This document shows positions 55,872-64,000 of a DNA stretch of 64,000 nucleotides, piece after piece. How positions within the stretch are numbered: position 1 is the first letter of the stretch; each line of letters opens with the position of its first letter. Source of the stretch: Roseibacillus sp. (lineage in GTDB: Bacteria > Verrucomicrobiota > Verrucomicrobiia > Verrucomicrobiales > Akkermansiaceae); NCBI GenBank assembly GCA_028821775.1, contig JAPKFB010000008.1, positions 1 to 64,000 on the forward strand. Reading direction: 5' to 3'. The notes beneath the pieces were generated by a model. It ran no database searches and had not been told where the DNA came from. It saw nothing but the letters and a program-made list of their open reading frames with translations. The position numbers and the translations under genes were made by a program.

Positions 55872-57704
55872 CTACCGCTTGCGGTGAAACCTGAGACCCG
55901 CATGACGAATTCCACTACTCTTGGCTCGTCCGTCGCCCTTCAGTTTGATTTTCAACTCCTCAGCACTCGGCTGATGATCACGCTGTCTGGGCCTCAGGTC
56001 CTTCAAGGCCCGATCCAGATCCGGCAGGTGTGCAGGACCGGGAAGGGACTCTTCAATCCAGTCATGGCCAGGCTTGATACTCAAGTCATCGCGAATGGCC
56101 CTGTTGTTCGCAGAGTTTTGCACGATGGATCCAGGATCGTAGGAAGTGGGAGTGACAACGAACACCAGGCTTGTTGTTTCCTTGGCCGCCTCCTTGCTCT
56201 TGAAGAAAAAGTTGATCCCCGGAATATCACCGAGAATCGGAACCTTGGTATTCTCCCTGGTCTTCACTTGGCCGTAGAATCCACCAATGATGAGTGAGTG
56301 TCCGTCGGGAATCCTGGTGATACTCTCGATCATGGCCTCACTGACCCGCGGGTACTTGTTACCGCTTTGTCCGATAATCTCTTCGACGATCTGAGCGGAA
56401 CGGGGGCGAATATTCATGCGGATCGTCTTATCCGGAAGCAAGTTCGGGGTCACGGCCACCGTCACTCCAATTTCCCGAGTAGTCGTCGGATCACCAGTGG
56501 GATCCTTCAGGTCCACTTGGTAGCGTACTTCTTCGGTTACCTGGTTGCTGACTTCAGTTTCGTTAATGGTCGTCGTGATGATCGGAACACGATCGATCAG
56601 GGAAATCGTTGCCTGCTCGTTGTCCTCGGTGATCAAGGTTGGATTTGACGTCTGGGTAACAAGTCCACCTCGTTGGAGCGCACGAAGAACTCCATTGAGC
56701 TGCACTGGTGAGAGCACGATCGAACCGTCCCCTGCGAGGCTATCCGATCCACTGAGCACTTTCCCGCTCAGGCTCCCTGCCGCAGCCAATGCACTATCAA
56801 GTCCAAAGAGAGCGTTGAGGCTCCCAATGGTTTCCAAGGGAACGCCGGCAGCGCCAAGGCTCGATGACCAATCAACACCTTTGCGTTCTCCGGCCGAGCT
56901 ATTGATACTGAGGATCTTCACTTCAATCCGAATCTGACCCTTGGCCTTGTCCACCGAGGTCAGCAGATCCCTGGCCCGGTCAACCTGGTGAGCAGAATCA
57001 ATGATGATGATCGTATTGGTCTTGGGCTCGTAGTTAGCAATCCCCGTGGGGGACAGCATTGGCTGGATCAACGCTTTGATCGTCTCGATGTCGTCCGGTC
57101 GCAAGTAGCGAAGCTGGTAGACAAACTCGGTGGCAGGCAACCGGTTCAACTGCTCCGAATTGAGCGCATAGACGGTGTTTCCCTTTTGATAAAGCGTCAA
57201 CCCATACATGAATCCCAGTTCTTCCATCTGCTGCAAGGGGTCCCCACCCTGGAGATGTCCACTCACCTCGAATTCGGGCCCGATGAGACTATTGTTGTGG
57301 AAGAACTGCTTGTCGGCACGCTTGGCCAACATTTGGAAAATGTCGTTGAGCGCAGCACCGCTGATGAGGAATCCTCCATTATCCTCCTCGATCTGACCAA
57401 CGTCCCCAATGGGGGTTCCTGTCGTCACGACCTCTCCCACTGGGTCAGGAGGAGGAGGGGCTTGATCAGAAAAATCTCCCAGCTCCAAAAGGGCTGGAGC
57501 GCTGACGGGTGTATTCCCTCCCAGTGGATCAGGGGGAGGCTCGAACGAATCAACCACACCCGGAGCCGACGGATCGATCACGGGAGGGCTGATGATCGGC
57601 TCAGGTCCCGGAATGTCCGGAGCGACAGGAGCCAGCACCTTCTGCCCGTGAGTAAGGGCAACGCTCAACAGAAGGGATGGGAACAGCAGTTTGTTCATTT
57701 TCAT
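55872..57704 (-). CDS. Secretin PilQ/GspD family (Amuc_1098-like)
   Basis: 610 residues, outer-membrane gate. Signal peptide, then a Pro-rich linker (APDIPGPEPIISPPVIDPSA), N-domains (GGFLISGAALNDIFQMLAKR; VYQLRYLRPDDIETIKALIQ) and KTNTIIIIDSAHQVDRARDL. The secretin barrel is at 300-520: VVAVTPN-like TVAVTPNLLPDKTIRMNIRP, PDGHSLIIGGFYGQ, KVPILGDIPGINFFFKS and SLVFVVTPTSYD. The basic C-terminal tail of about 80 residues (LRPRQRDHQPSAEELKIKLK) is longer than usual. Order and content resemble the Amuc_1098 secretin locus of Akkermansia. Confidence 0.9.
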   Translation of the reverse strand: MKMNKLLFPSLLLSVALTHGQKVLAPVAPDIPGPEPIISPPVIDPSAPGVVDSFEPPPDPLGGNTPVSAPALLELGDFSDQAPPPPDPVGEVVTTGTPIGDVGQIEEDNGGFLISGAALNDIFQMLAKRADKQFFHNNSLIGPEFEVSGHLQGGDPLQQMEELGFMYGLTLYQKGNTVYALNSEQLNRLPATEFVYQLRYLRPDDIETIKALIQPMLSPTGIANYEPKTNTIIIIDSAHQVDRARDLLTSVDKAKGQIRIEVKILSINSSAGERKGVDWSSSLGAAGVPLETIGSLNALFGLDSALAAAGSLSGKVLSGSDSLAGDGSIVLSPVQLNGVLRALQRGGLVTQTSNPTLITEDNEQATISLIDRVPIITTTINETEVSNQVTEEVRYQVDLKDPTGDPTTTREIGVTVAVTPNLLPDKTIRMNIRPRSAQIVEEIIGQSGNKYPRVSEAMIESITRIPDGHSLIIGGFYGQVKTRENTKVPILGDIPGINFFFKSKEAAKETTSLVFVVTPTSYDPGSIVQNSANNRAIRDDLSIKPGHDWIEESLPGPAHLPDLDRALKDLRPRQRDHQPSAEELKIKLKGDGRAKSSGIRHAGLRFHRKR

Positions 57705-57734
57705 AAGGGGTAGTCTTGTTGGTAAATCAGTGAA

Positions 57735-58337
57735 TTAGGGAGTGTGAGGGAGAGTGTTGCCTTTGAGGTAAAGAGTGGCGCGTTCACCGCGGTTATTTGG
57801 CGTGACGCCTGGAACGCTGAGAGATCTCACAGAGGCCGTGATTCCATTTGGAAGGCCGTCCAACCGTCGCACAGCGACCTCCCCTGTTTGGAGATTCTTG
57901 AAGGCAACTCGCGATTGACTCACAGATTGAATCTCCACCGAGAGGCGTTCCTTTCCGCGAGCAATCGGAAAGACCTGACCAAGGCGGAACATGCGTGCTC
58001 CAACGAGAAATTCCTTCTCCTTCGCGTTGATCACTGAGATCTGGATCTCATTGATGAACTCGTGGAAGGGCGTCTTCCTCAATGTTTCCTTCAGTGGACC
58101 GGAGTCAACCGGCGTCTTGCTGGGAATCTGGTTGAGACCAAATGGTCCACGCTCACGCTTGTTGATCGCGAGTCGCTGCTTCAGCTTTTCGATCCTTTGG
58201 GCAACCCCAATCCCCTGAGCAAGGAAGCGGGCCGGAGAAACCTCGGTCTCAGCTTTCCCCTCTTGATCAGGATTTGCGTTCGTCGCGGTAACCCAGATCA
58301 ATGAACTGACGAAAATGGAAAATGAAATCGTTTTCAT
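57735..58337 (-). CDS. Pilus-like operon: periplasmic protein (Amuc_1099-position)
   Basis: 200 residues. Signal peptide (MKTISFSIFVSSLIWVTATN), then a helical region (LAQGIGVAQRIEKLKQRLAI) and a beta-rich domain (AKEKEFLVGARMFRLGQVFP, LSVEIQSVSQSRVAFKNLQT). The C-terminal fold could be a PilP/GspC HR-like small barrel docking on the secretin, judging by its place between the PilO-like and secretin genes, but no motif proves it. Start and upstream stop share one base (TAATG), implying coupling. Confidence 0.65.
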   Translation of the reverse strand: MKTISFSIFVSSLIWVTATNANPDQEGKAETEVSPARFLAQGIGVAQRIEKLKQRLAINKRERGPFGLNQIPSKTPVDSGPLKETLRKTPFHEFINEIQISVINAKEKEFLVGARMFRLGQVFPIARGKERLSVEIQSVSQSRVAFKNLQTGEVAVRRLDGLPNGITASVRSLSVPGVTPNNRGERATLYLKGNTLPHTP

Positions 58338-58876
58338 TATTTCTGCCAAGCGGTGTAGATGAGATTCATGTTCAGGACCTTTTTATTTGGCTGATCGACC
58401 GAAATCTTAAAGCTATCCAATTGGAGCTGAGGCATCCGTGTCTCGAGTTCCAAGAATGCGTTTTGCAGGGCTCGGAAAGTTCCTCGAAAGCCGAGCTGGA
58501 GCTGAATGGACGGTTGTTCACTCGCGCCTCCGATCCCTCCCGTGGTCGAGGCACGCCTGATGGAGGTGAGTTGAAATTCCGGCCCTTCATACTGCTTCTG
58601 AAACCCGCTGAAGAAGCTGCTCACAGCGGAAGTGGTCGCTTTCTCAAACAGTGCCATCCAACGATTCAAATGGGGCTCCTGGGAATTAATCTTCTTCTGC
58701 AAGACTTCCCGTTGCCCCTCGGCGATTTTATAAGTATCGAATTGTTCCTTGCGCGCCTCGTAGGTCTTCTCAAACTTGCCCCGAAAGTGAACTCCTAGTC
58801 CAAGGGTGAGCACAACCAGGAGAACAGGGGCTACCAATCCGAAGACGATGACGGAGTCTTTATAGTGGGGATTCAT
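58337..58876 (-). CDS. Short PilO/Amuc_1100-like protein
   Basis: 179 residues: short cytoplasmic end, one helix (VIVFGLVAPVLLVVLTLGLG), a coiled coil (KFEKTYEARKEQFDTYKIAE, QREVLQKKI) and a C-terminal ferredoxin-like part (PSIQLQLGFRGTFRALQNAF, then LELETRMPQLQLDSFKI). This is the PilO layout. It occupies the place of Amuc_1100 in Akkermansia, which is about 317 residues, so it is markedly shorter. The ATG overlaps the PilM-PilN stop (ATGA). Confidence 0.7.
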   Translation of the reverse strand: MNPHYKDSVIVFGLVAPVLLVVLTLGLGVHFRGKFEKTYEARKEQFDTYKIAEGQREVLQKKINSQEPHLNRWMALFEKATTSAVSSFFSGFQKQYEGPEFQLTSIRRASTTGGIGGASEQPSIQLQLGFRGTFRALQNAFLELETRMPQLQLDSFKISVDQPNKKVLNMNLIYTAWQK

Positions 58877-60627
58877 TGTGCAGCAACGGTGGGAATCGCA
58901 ATGGGATCTTCGGTGGAAATCCGCTGAGTTATGATCAAATTGAACATGAACGGATAATTGTTCTCCACCTTGCGTCCCAACTTCGGATCGTAGCGCTTAT
59001 TCTCAGAGGCGAGGAGATTCACCACCAGGCTCCTGCTGTCTAGGTCCGTTCGGAGGGACTCGTCACCAGTGAGTTTGTAAACGGTATCAAATACGAGGTT
59101 CATGCCTTCGGTCGTGTTGATCACGGTGAGATGCTGCAGGGTTTCATCATCGACGAGCCCACTGATAGTCCACTCCTTGATCAGGCTGGCCTTCGACTGG
59201 TCACGTGCCACCTCAGGCCGGACCGTGTGCCTGATATCGGAAAGCACGACGCGATCGGGATCGGGGAAGAGTTGATTCACCAATTCCATCGAAACCCAGG
59301 CTTTCGAACGATCGGCGAGGTAGGAATTCCACTGTTCATAGCGGCGGATTTGCGAGGCCAAAATCTGATTTCCTTCTCGCGAAATATTCGGCTCATAACG
59401 CCATGCCTCATCATTGAGGATTTTAAAAACTCGCACTCCGGTCAAACCCACAAAGACCGCCAGAGCGACCGCGCCGATCCGGAGGCCCCAGCCTCCAAAA
59501 CGCAGCGCCCTCATCTCCAATTGCGAGGGGTAGAGGTCTGCTTCCTCATTGGTGGGGGGAAGAAAATCCTGAGTGGCCCATTTCTGCTCCGCCATTCCTT
59601 GGAAGGTTGCGGAGGCCGCCAAACCCTCGGAATCCTCATTCATGGTCAGGAGCGAGGGCCCCTGAAATTCAAGAGGAACTTCCGCATTGAACTGGGCGGA
59701 TTCACGCCAGTTCAGAATGGAGGCATTTGGCAATTCTGGAAGAACTGCCATATTTCCCCCTTCCTTTTGCGAGAGGGGGAGGACGTAGACCAACGGCTCG
59801 GCGAGCTCCAAGGCTGCTCCCATGGTCTGGATAATCCTCGCGACATGGGGCGGGGCTCCGCCGGCGTGATGGCGGACCGAACGCAGCATCACGAGATCTC
59901 CATCGGCCGTGAAAAAAGCGATGACGGAAAACGTTATGTACGAGAAAAAGATACTGAACGGCTGAGAAGGAAGCTGGGAAGCCAGCTGGGGAAGAGCAGC
60001 AAGTGCCACCAAGGGAGCACTGAGAGCAGTCGTGCCGATTGGGAAATTCAGCTTCTCTCCAACCAGCCGAATCTGCCGGAGAAACTCATGGTGCTTTCGT
60101 GAAATCGTAATTGCGGAGCCGTAGAGTTGGCCCGACTTTGCACCCTGGTATGGGAAGAGTCTAAAGGCGAGCTCATCGGTCGAAACGCTGTGATCCTCTA
60201 GAACCTCCTGCGGCGCAATGATGAGGTGGTTACTCAACTCGCTGAGGTCTTCAGGCTTCTCATTGGCATGAGCGAGCTCGGAGATTGCAAATTCATCCGC
60301 CAAGTGAAGAACCACTCCAAGGGCCCGGCACTTCACCTTGGTGAACTCACTCCGAATGGTCGTAAGATACTCCTGAAGTTCGTCTTCACCCAAATCAAGG
60401 GCGGGGACCTCAACCTGATTCCAATTTTTCTTGGATTCATTGCCCCAACAGATGTGGGCGGCGGAAATCGCGTCTCCCTCAAGAAACAAATGCAGCTGGC
60501 ACTCTAGATCCAGAGCGTCACGGTAGCAGTCGGAATTCTTCGAGCGACTTGTCTCCTTGTGAAGACGACGGGCCTGAAGATATCGTTGCCAGACAGATAG
60601 TTGAGCGGGGTGGACCAGGGAGTCCAT
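58873..60627 (-). CDS. PilM-PilN fusion-like protein (Amuc_1101-like)
   Basis: 584 residues. The first 370 are cytoplasmic and resemble an actin-like PilM/GspL domain with degenerate nucleotide motifs (IFFSYITFSVIAFFTADGDL is a strand pair of that fold). One helix (WGLRIGAVALAVFVGLTGVR) is followed by a PilN-like periplasmic part with a coiled coil (NQILASQIRRYEQWNSYLAD) and a ferredoxin-like end (WTISGLVDDETLQHL, NYPFMFNLIITQRI). This is the GspL arrangement and corresponds to Amuc_1101 in order. It is 138 bases after the first pilin. Confidence 0.75.
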   Translation of the reverse strand: MDSLVHPAQLSVWQRYLQARRLHKETSRSKNSDCYRDALDLECQLHLFLEGDAISAAHICWGNESKKNWNQVEVPALDLGEDELQEYLTTIRSEFTKVKCRALGVVLHLADEFAISELAHANEKPEDLSELSNHLIIAPQEVLEDHSVSTDELAFRLFPYQGAKSGQLYGSAITISRKHHEFLRQIRLVGEKLNFPIGTTALSAPLVALAALPQLASQLPSQPFSIFFSYITFSVIAFFTADGDLVMLRSVRHHAGGAPPHVARIIQTMGAALELAEPLVYVLPLSQKEGGNMAVLPELPNASILNWRESAQFNAEVPLEFQGPSLLTMNEDSEGLAASATFQGMAEQKWATQDFLPPTNEEADLYPSQLEMRALRFGGWGLRIGAVALAVFVGLTGVRVFKILNDEAWRYEPNISREGNQILASQIRRYEQWNSYLADRSKAWVSMELVNQLFPDPDRVVLSDIRHTVRPEVARDQSKASLIKEWTISGLVDDETLQHLTVINTTEGMNLVFDTVYKLTGDESLRTDLDSRSLVVNLLASENKRYDPKLGRKVENNYPFMFNLIITQRISTEDPIAIPTVAAQ

Positions 60628-60723
60628 AACAGGAGAAAGGGTGGGGATTGTCTCCCAATGAACCGGAGGGGTGGGACCTCCGGAATCTCGGCCTGAGAAA
60701 CAGGAAATGGGAACCGGACGAGC

Positions 60724-60748
60724 CGGCGCCGGAGAAATTCCGGCGCCA
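60724..60748 (-). promoter_or_regulatory. Strong hairpin after the first pilin gene
   Basis: GGCGCCGGA/TCCGGCGCC (9 bp, GAAAT-type loop) begins 17 bases past the pilin stop in the 138-bp gap before the PilM-PilN gene; a second inverted repeat (CCGGAGG/CCTCCGG) lies at about 60662-60682. No T-run follows. Such hairpins after major pilin genes stabilise the pilin mRNA or trim read-through, giving more pilin than machinery; this role is inferred. Confidence 0.5.
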
Positions 60749-60765
60749 ACTTCCGCAAAATGTTC

Positions 60766-61170
60766 TTACCAGTCAGAGAAGCGGGACGGCTCGTGACCGT
60801 CTTGGACTGCCAGTGAACACGTCATGTAGAGCGAACCCACGCCGGGGAGAGCGTTTCCACCGATGGTGTAGGTGCCAGAAGCCGGACATGATGGAGGGGT
60901 CTCGACAAACTTGCCTGTGCCCACGATTTCGGTTTGGGCGCCAGTGACATTATCGCCGGCGCTGTGACCGTTCATGTTCTGGAAGGAACGCATTCCCTGC
61001 TGGACGTTGCGGATGTTCATAATACATCCGGCGCGGTCAGATCCCCTCTTCCAGGCGCGGGCGCCGACGAAGAGGATACTGATCAGTGAAAGAAGGACGA
61101 GGATAACGACCGTCAATTCAATGAGGGTCATCCCGGACTTCTTGGTGTTTTGGGTGTGTGTCAGTGTCAT
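60766..61170 (-). CDS. Type IV pilin-like protein (first pilin, GspG-like)
   Basis: 134 residues. The leader MTLTHTQNTKKSG is cut before MTLIELTVVILVLLSLISIL (Glu5 present). The body (GSDRAGCIMNIRNVQQGMRS, PPSCPASGTYTIGG, LYMTCSLAVQDGHEPSRFSDW without break) has paired cysteines and the short GspG-like/Amuc_1102-like form. Met at mature position 1 is unusual. The frame extends upstream, but ATG 61170 gives a normal prepilin leader. Placement with a following hairpin suggests it is the major subunit. Confidence 0.85.
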   Translation of the reverse strand: MTLTHTQNTKKSGMTLIELTVVILVLLSLISILFVGARAWKRGSDRAGCIMNIRNVQQGMRSFQNMNGHSAGDNVTGAQTEIVGTGKFVETPPSCPASGTYTIGGNALPGVGSLYMTCSLAVQDGHEPSRFSDW

Positions 61171-61242
61171 GGTTTCGTTGTCTGTTTTGGTTGATGATGC
61201 GCACGAGTACGCACGTTTTTTCGAGGTTTCCAAGATCACCGG

Positions 61243-62508
61243 TTAGATTTCATCTTCATCATTCCGGTTCATTCGAGTGGCCTCAAAAGTGTCTTCGTCG
61301 ATGATTCCTCGCTTGAGGAGGTTGGCCAGGTTGTCATCCCAAGAGATGTTGCCGGCACGCCTGATCACGTCCTCCAAGGAGTTTGATCCCGCGGCGTAGT
61401 TGGCGATGGCGCTTGCCACCGCATCGTCATTGTTCTGTAGGAATTCGTAGGTGAGAACCCGCTTGCCATCCTTCCCCTTCAAGAGTCCCTGCGAATGAAT
61501 GAAGATCATCATTTCGCTCAATCGATTGAGAATGGCAGAGGTTTTCTCGTGGGGATACATCTCCAGGATACGTCCCATCGTCTTCACTGCCCCGGTCGTG
61601 TGCAGAGTGGAGAGCACAAGGTGGCCAGTTTGCGCTGCTTCGAGGCAGGTATCCATCGCATCACGGTCGCGAATCTCTCCCAGTAGAATGACGTGCGGAG
61701 CTTTCCGCAGAACGTCTTTCAGGCCCTGTCGGAAGCTGGCCAAATCACGCCCAACCTCCTGTTGCGTAACGATGCAGGGAGCCATCGCCCGATGATCCGG
61801 GTAGTTGGGGTGCTCCATGTCTGCCGGGTAACGGTACTCTACTGGATCTTCGATCGTGACAATGTGTTTGGGTTCCGTCTTGCGAAGCCAGTCAATGAGG
61901 GATGCGAGAGTCGTCGACTTTCCGGAGCCAGTTGGTCCAGTCACGAGACAAAGGCCTGCGCGACGGAGCACGGCCCGCTTCAGGGACTCCGTCGTGTCGG
62001 GATCGATTCCGAGGACATCAAGCGGCGGAATGACATCGCTCAAGATTCGACAAGTGATGCCAAGTCCCGAGGCCGAGAGGTGAGCCTGAATCCGCAGGCG
62101 GCCCGAAATTTTCGTGTTGTTGGCATACTGCACTCCGTCGGCAGAGAAGTCATCGACCCTCGCTTCATGAAAGCGCTGCAGGGCCCGGACGATCTTGTCG
62201 TCCTCCCTGGTTGGCTGAGCCGCTCCGCCAAATCCGTGACCAGATTCTTCCTGCCGACGGACAAATTCCTTATAAACTTCGAGAACATCCTGATCTGAAA
62301 GAAACCCCAGAAAATCAAGGCATTCCATCCCCTCGTTGGTCTCGATGTAGATCGGGCGCTTGGATCGAAACTGAATATCGGAAACTCCACGACCATCGCA
62401 GGCTTCAAAGGCAACGCTGAGAAGCTCCAATCCCGACATTCCAGGTTGAAATACCCTCAATTGTTGAGCCTGGGGCAAGGCCGGGGAACGTTGAGGGGCA
62501 GCACTCAT
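61243..62508 (-). CDS. pilT: PilT-like twitching/retraction ATPase
   Basis: 421 residues. Walker A GPTGSGKSTTLASLI, Asp box IVTIEDPVEYR, Walker B VILLGEIRDRDAMDTCLEAA, His box TGHLVLSTLHTTGAVKTMGR, and no cysteine zinc site, so it fits PilT/PilU rather than PilB. The C-terminus (YAAGSNSLEDVIRRAGNISW) lacks the AIRNLIREG helix of classical PilT; a Ser/Leu-rich variant stands there. First gene of the operon, 72 bases before the pilin. A retraction motor implies a dynamic pilus rather than a pure secretion device. Confidence 0.9.
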   Translation of the reverse strand: MSAAPQRSPALPQAQQLRVFQPGMSGLELLSVAFEACDGRGVSDIQFRSKRPIYIETNEGMECLDFLGFLSDQDVLEVYKEFVRRQEESGHGFGGAAQPTREDDKIVRALQRFHEARVDDFSADGVQYANNTKISGRLRIQAHLSASGLGITCRILSDVIPPLDVLGIDPDTTESLKRAVLRRAGLCLVTGPTGSGKSTTLASLIDWLRKTEPKHIVTIEDPVEYRYPADMEHPNYPDHRAMAPCIVTQQEVGRDLASFRQGLKDVLRKAPHVILLGEIRDRDAMDTCLEAAQTGHLVLSTLHTTGAVKTMGRILEMYPHEKTSAILNRLSEMMIFIHSQGLLKGKDGKRVLTYEFLQNNDDAVASAIANYAAGSNSLEDVIRRAGNISWDDNLANLLKRGIIDEDTFEATRMNRNDEDEI

Positions 62509-63200
62509 GGATGATTACAGAGTGAGCAGAGATGGGCGGACACGATGCCCCGGAAGATCCGGGTTCTGCGTGCCGCCAACTGGGTAAGGGTGAAACCAGA
62601 TGGGGTGCATGAGCTAGTTGTCAGTTCAGATGAGGATCGCTCTAAAACCTGCCATGGCACCCCGATGATCTTGGTAGATGGCCCCCGCCGTGGTCGCGGT
62701 GGGGTGGGTGCCTTCCATCTCCAATCGGTCAAATTTTCGGAGATCCTGCGTGGATGTGGTTGTGCGAATCCGGCTGAACTTTTTCCCAGCTCCCTCCACG
62801 ACCCTGCCTTGGCCAACACTCCTCATGGAGAGGCTGGCAGGGACAGAATTGGGTATTTTGGAGCTATGAAAACTCATCCGTTGCAGGTTTCTAATGGAAC
62901 TTAACTAAATGTTCAATCTTTTTTAATGTTTTCGGGTCTCGAACTGGAAGTTCCTTAAAAAATAAGCCAAGCAATCGGCTAATATAGTCATAACTAATTT
63001 ATGATGAATATTTTATTGGTTTCTCGTTGATTTGTCCTCCCCGGTCATGCCGGACCATTTTATGAAATTCCGCCTGCCTTTTCAGCCGATTCTGCATTCT
63101 CAGCACTCAAATCAGCTAAGATCTCCAAAATGATTTCACCTCCCATCCAAGCCTCCATCGCCCGGATTCCCCATGACGGGACTATCCCCAATCACACAAA
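62509..63200. other. Intergenic region ahead of the pilus-like operon
   Basis: About 690 bases with no gene I can support. Bases 62880-63060 are distinctly AT-rich and probably hold the minus-strand operon promoter: TTGAAC, 17 bases, TAGAAA is one weak fit near 62890-62920, and TATATT near 62980 another. Short frames over 62545-62904 (plus) and 62626-62877 (minus) lack protein-like features. Confidence 0.4.
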
Positions 63201-63224
63201 GGGTCCCGCCAAGCGGCGGGACCC
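63201..63224 (-). terminator. Terminator after ppdK
   Basis: A perfect 10-bp stem GGGTCCCGCC/GGCGGGACCC with an AAGC-type loop lies about 42 bases past the ppdK stop, followed on the minus strand by TTTGTGTG. It is an intrinsic terminator or strong mRNA end. Confidence 0.8.
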
Positions 63225-63265
63225 TGAGGATGAGATACGCTGAACTGGCCGGAGCTCCTCTCGGT

Positions 63266-64000
63266 CTAGGAAATCTCGCTGCGGGACTGCCCACGCTCTT
63301 CAAGCACGGCCTGAGCGGCGGCCAGCTTTGCGATGGGAATGCGGAAGGGGCTGCAGCTCACATAATTCAAGCCGGTGCGGTGGAAAAACTTCACCGAGGC
63401 CGGGTCACCCCCATGCTCTCCACAGATTCCGATTTTCAGGGTCTTCTTGTTTTTGCGGCCGCGCTCGACGCCCACTTCAACCAATTGGCCCACTCCGGTC
63501 TGATCCAGACTCGAGAACGGATTGTTATTCACAACCTCTGCCTCCTGATAGGCCGGAAGGAACGAACTCGAGTCATCGCGACTCAACCCAAGGCAGGTCT
63601 GCGTGAGGTCGTTCGTCCCAAAACTGAAGAACGCGGCGTGCTCTGCCACGTCACTAGCAGTCAAGGCGGCGCGCGGAATCTCAATCATGGTGCCTACCTG
63701 ATACTTCAGTTGGCTCGCCTTGAGACCGTGCTTCTTGCGAACTTCCGCCGCCGCGTCATCAATGACCGCCTTCTGCAGCTCAAGCTCCTTCGCGTAGCTC
63801 ACGAGTGGAACCATAATCTCGGGAAGGACCTTGATCCCCTTCTTCTGGACGGCGACTGCGGCTTCAAGAATTGCGGTCGCCTGCATTCTGGTGATCTCGG
63901 GATAAACAATCCCGAGCCGGCACCCGCGGTGACCGAGCATCGGGTTCTCCTCGTGAAGATCATTGATGCGACGTTTGATGAAGGCAGGGCTTACCTTGAG
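63266..64000 (-). CDS. ppdK: Pyruvate, phosphate dikinase, C-terminal part (cut by window edge)
   Basis: The minus-strand frame enters at 64000 and runs 244 residues to the stop. The PEP-binding barrel is clear: [76 protein letters not shown], and [15 protein letters not shown] with the catalytic Cys, ending [20 protein letters not shown] interconverts pyruvate + ATP + Pi and PEP + AMP + PPi. The nucleotide-binding and phosphohistidine domains are beyond the window. Confidence 0.95.
   Translation of the reverse strand, partial: LKVSPAFIKRRINDLHEENPMLGHRGCRLGIVYPEITRMQATAILEAAVAVQKKGIKVLPEIMVPLVSYAKELELQKAVIDDAAAEVRKKHGLKASQLKYQVGTMIEIPRAALTASDVAEHAAFFSFGTNDLTQTCLGLSRDDSSSFLPAYQEAEVVNNNPFSSLDQTGVGQLVEVGVERGRKNKKTLKIGICGEHGGDPASVKFFHRTGLNYVSCSPFRIPIAKLAAAQAVLEERGQSRSEIS

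Noticed and set aside
62545-62904. Plus-strand open frame of 119 codons upstream of pilT
   Set aside because: No start context, no recognisable composition or motif, and a competing minus-strand frame of similar quality.

Overview
The window reads as a chromosomal segment of a Verrucomicrobiota bacterium (Verrucomicrobiia, broadly the Akkermansia/Haloferula/Roseibacillus side). The sequence base for this is: a pilus-type operon whose gene order looks like the Akkermansia Amuc_1102 to Amuc_1098 block; two DUF1080 (3-keto-disaccharide hydrolase) proteins; a Tat-exported TIM-barrel sugar isomerase-like protein; GC-rich coding sequence with weak or absent Shine-Dalgarno motifs; and an ECF sigma-factor remnant of the type common in this phylum. 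The assignment is inference from protein resemblance; no search was run.

Layout. 1-3.0 kb: nitrogen block with a cut-off outer-membrane protein, an intact Amt transporter, and a second Amt gene broken by several lesions. 3.1-8.3 kb: coaX, a ROK kinase, a DUF1802 protein, metX, an LpxH-like phosphoesterase and a short SpoU/TrmH methyltransferase. 8.3-21.3 kb: the information-processing block, all on the minus strand in the order tRNA-Thr, tuf, tRNA-Trp, secE, nusG, rplK, rplA, rplJ, rplL, rpoB, rpoC. 21.4-26.3 kb: ymdB-like phosphoesterase, two cell-wall amidases, a YeeZ-like epimerase and pssA. 26.4-30.5 kb is an accessory stretch: a rhodanese-like protein without its catalytic Cys, an ECF sigma/repeat-protein remnant, exported carbohydrate proteins, a 166-bp inverted-repeat element (MITE-like) and an IS630-type transposase remnant. 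30.6-34.2 kb: ahcY and metK divergent from an ArsR-methyltransferase fusion, with a palindrome between them. 34.4-36.9 kb: a membrane acyltransferase and a DUF579-like methyltransferase, probably for surface glycans. 37-46 kb: SUI1/YciH, Csp, NAGPA-type lipoprotein, ychF, a zinc-ribbon membrane protein, an overlapping pair of HtrA-like genes (one catalytically intact, one without the triad) and trmO. 46-49.7 kb: broken lipoprotein, DUF1080, second copy of the inverted-repeat element, galE, phosphoesterase remnant and DUF423.

49.9-62.5 kb is the most distinctive system: a 13-gene minus-strand run with many ATGA or TAATG junctions, encoding a PilT-like ATPase, a pilin, a PilM-PilN fusion, a short PilO/Amuc_1100-like protein, a small periplasmic protein, a PilQ/GspD secretin, an unknown protein, PilB/GspE ATPase, PilC/GspF, three unknown membrane or secreted proteins, a second pilin and a coiled-coil protein. 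It can encode most of a type IV pilus or type II secretion-like envelope machine, with four or five parts I cannot assign. The window ends inside ppdK.

A second theme is gene decay. At least seven separate gene relics (amt2, ECF sigma plus repeat protein, transposase, archaemetzincin, ADP-ribosylglycohydrolase, lipoprotein, YkuE-like phosphoesterase) lie between well-preserved housekeeping genes. I saw no CRISPR array, prophage, rRNA operon or replication origin.
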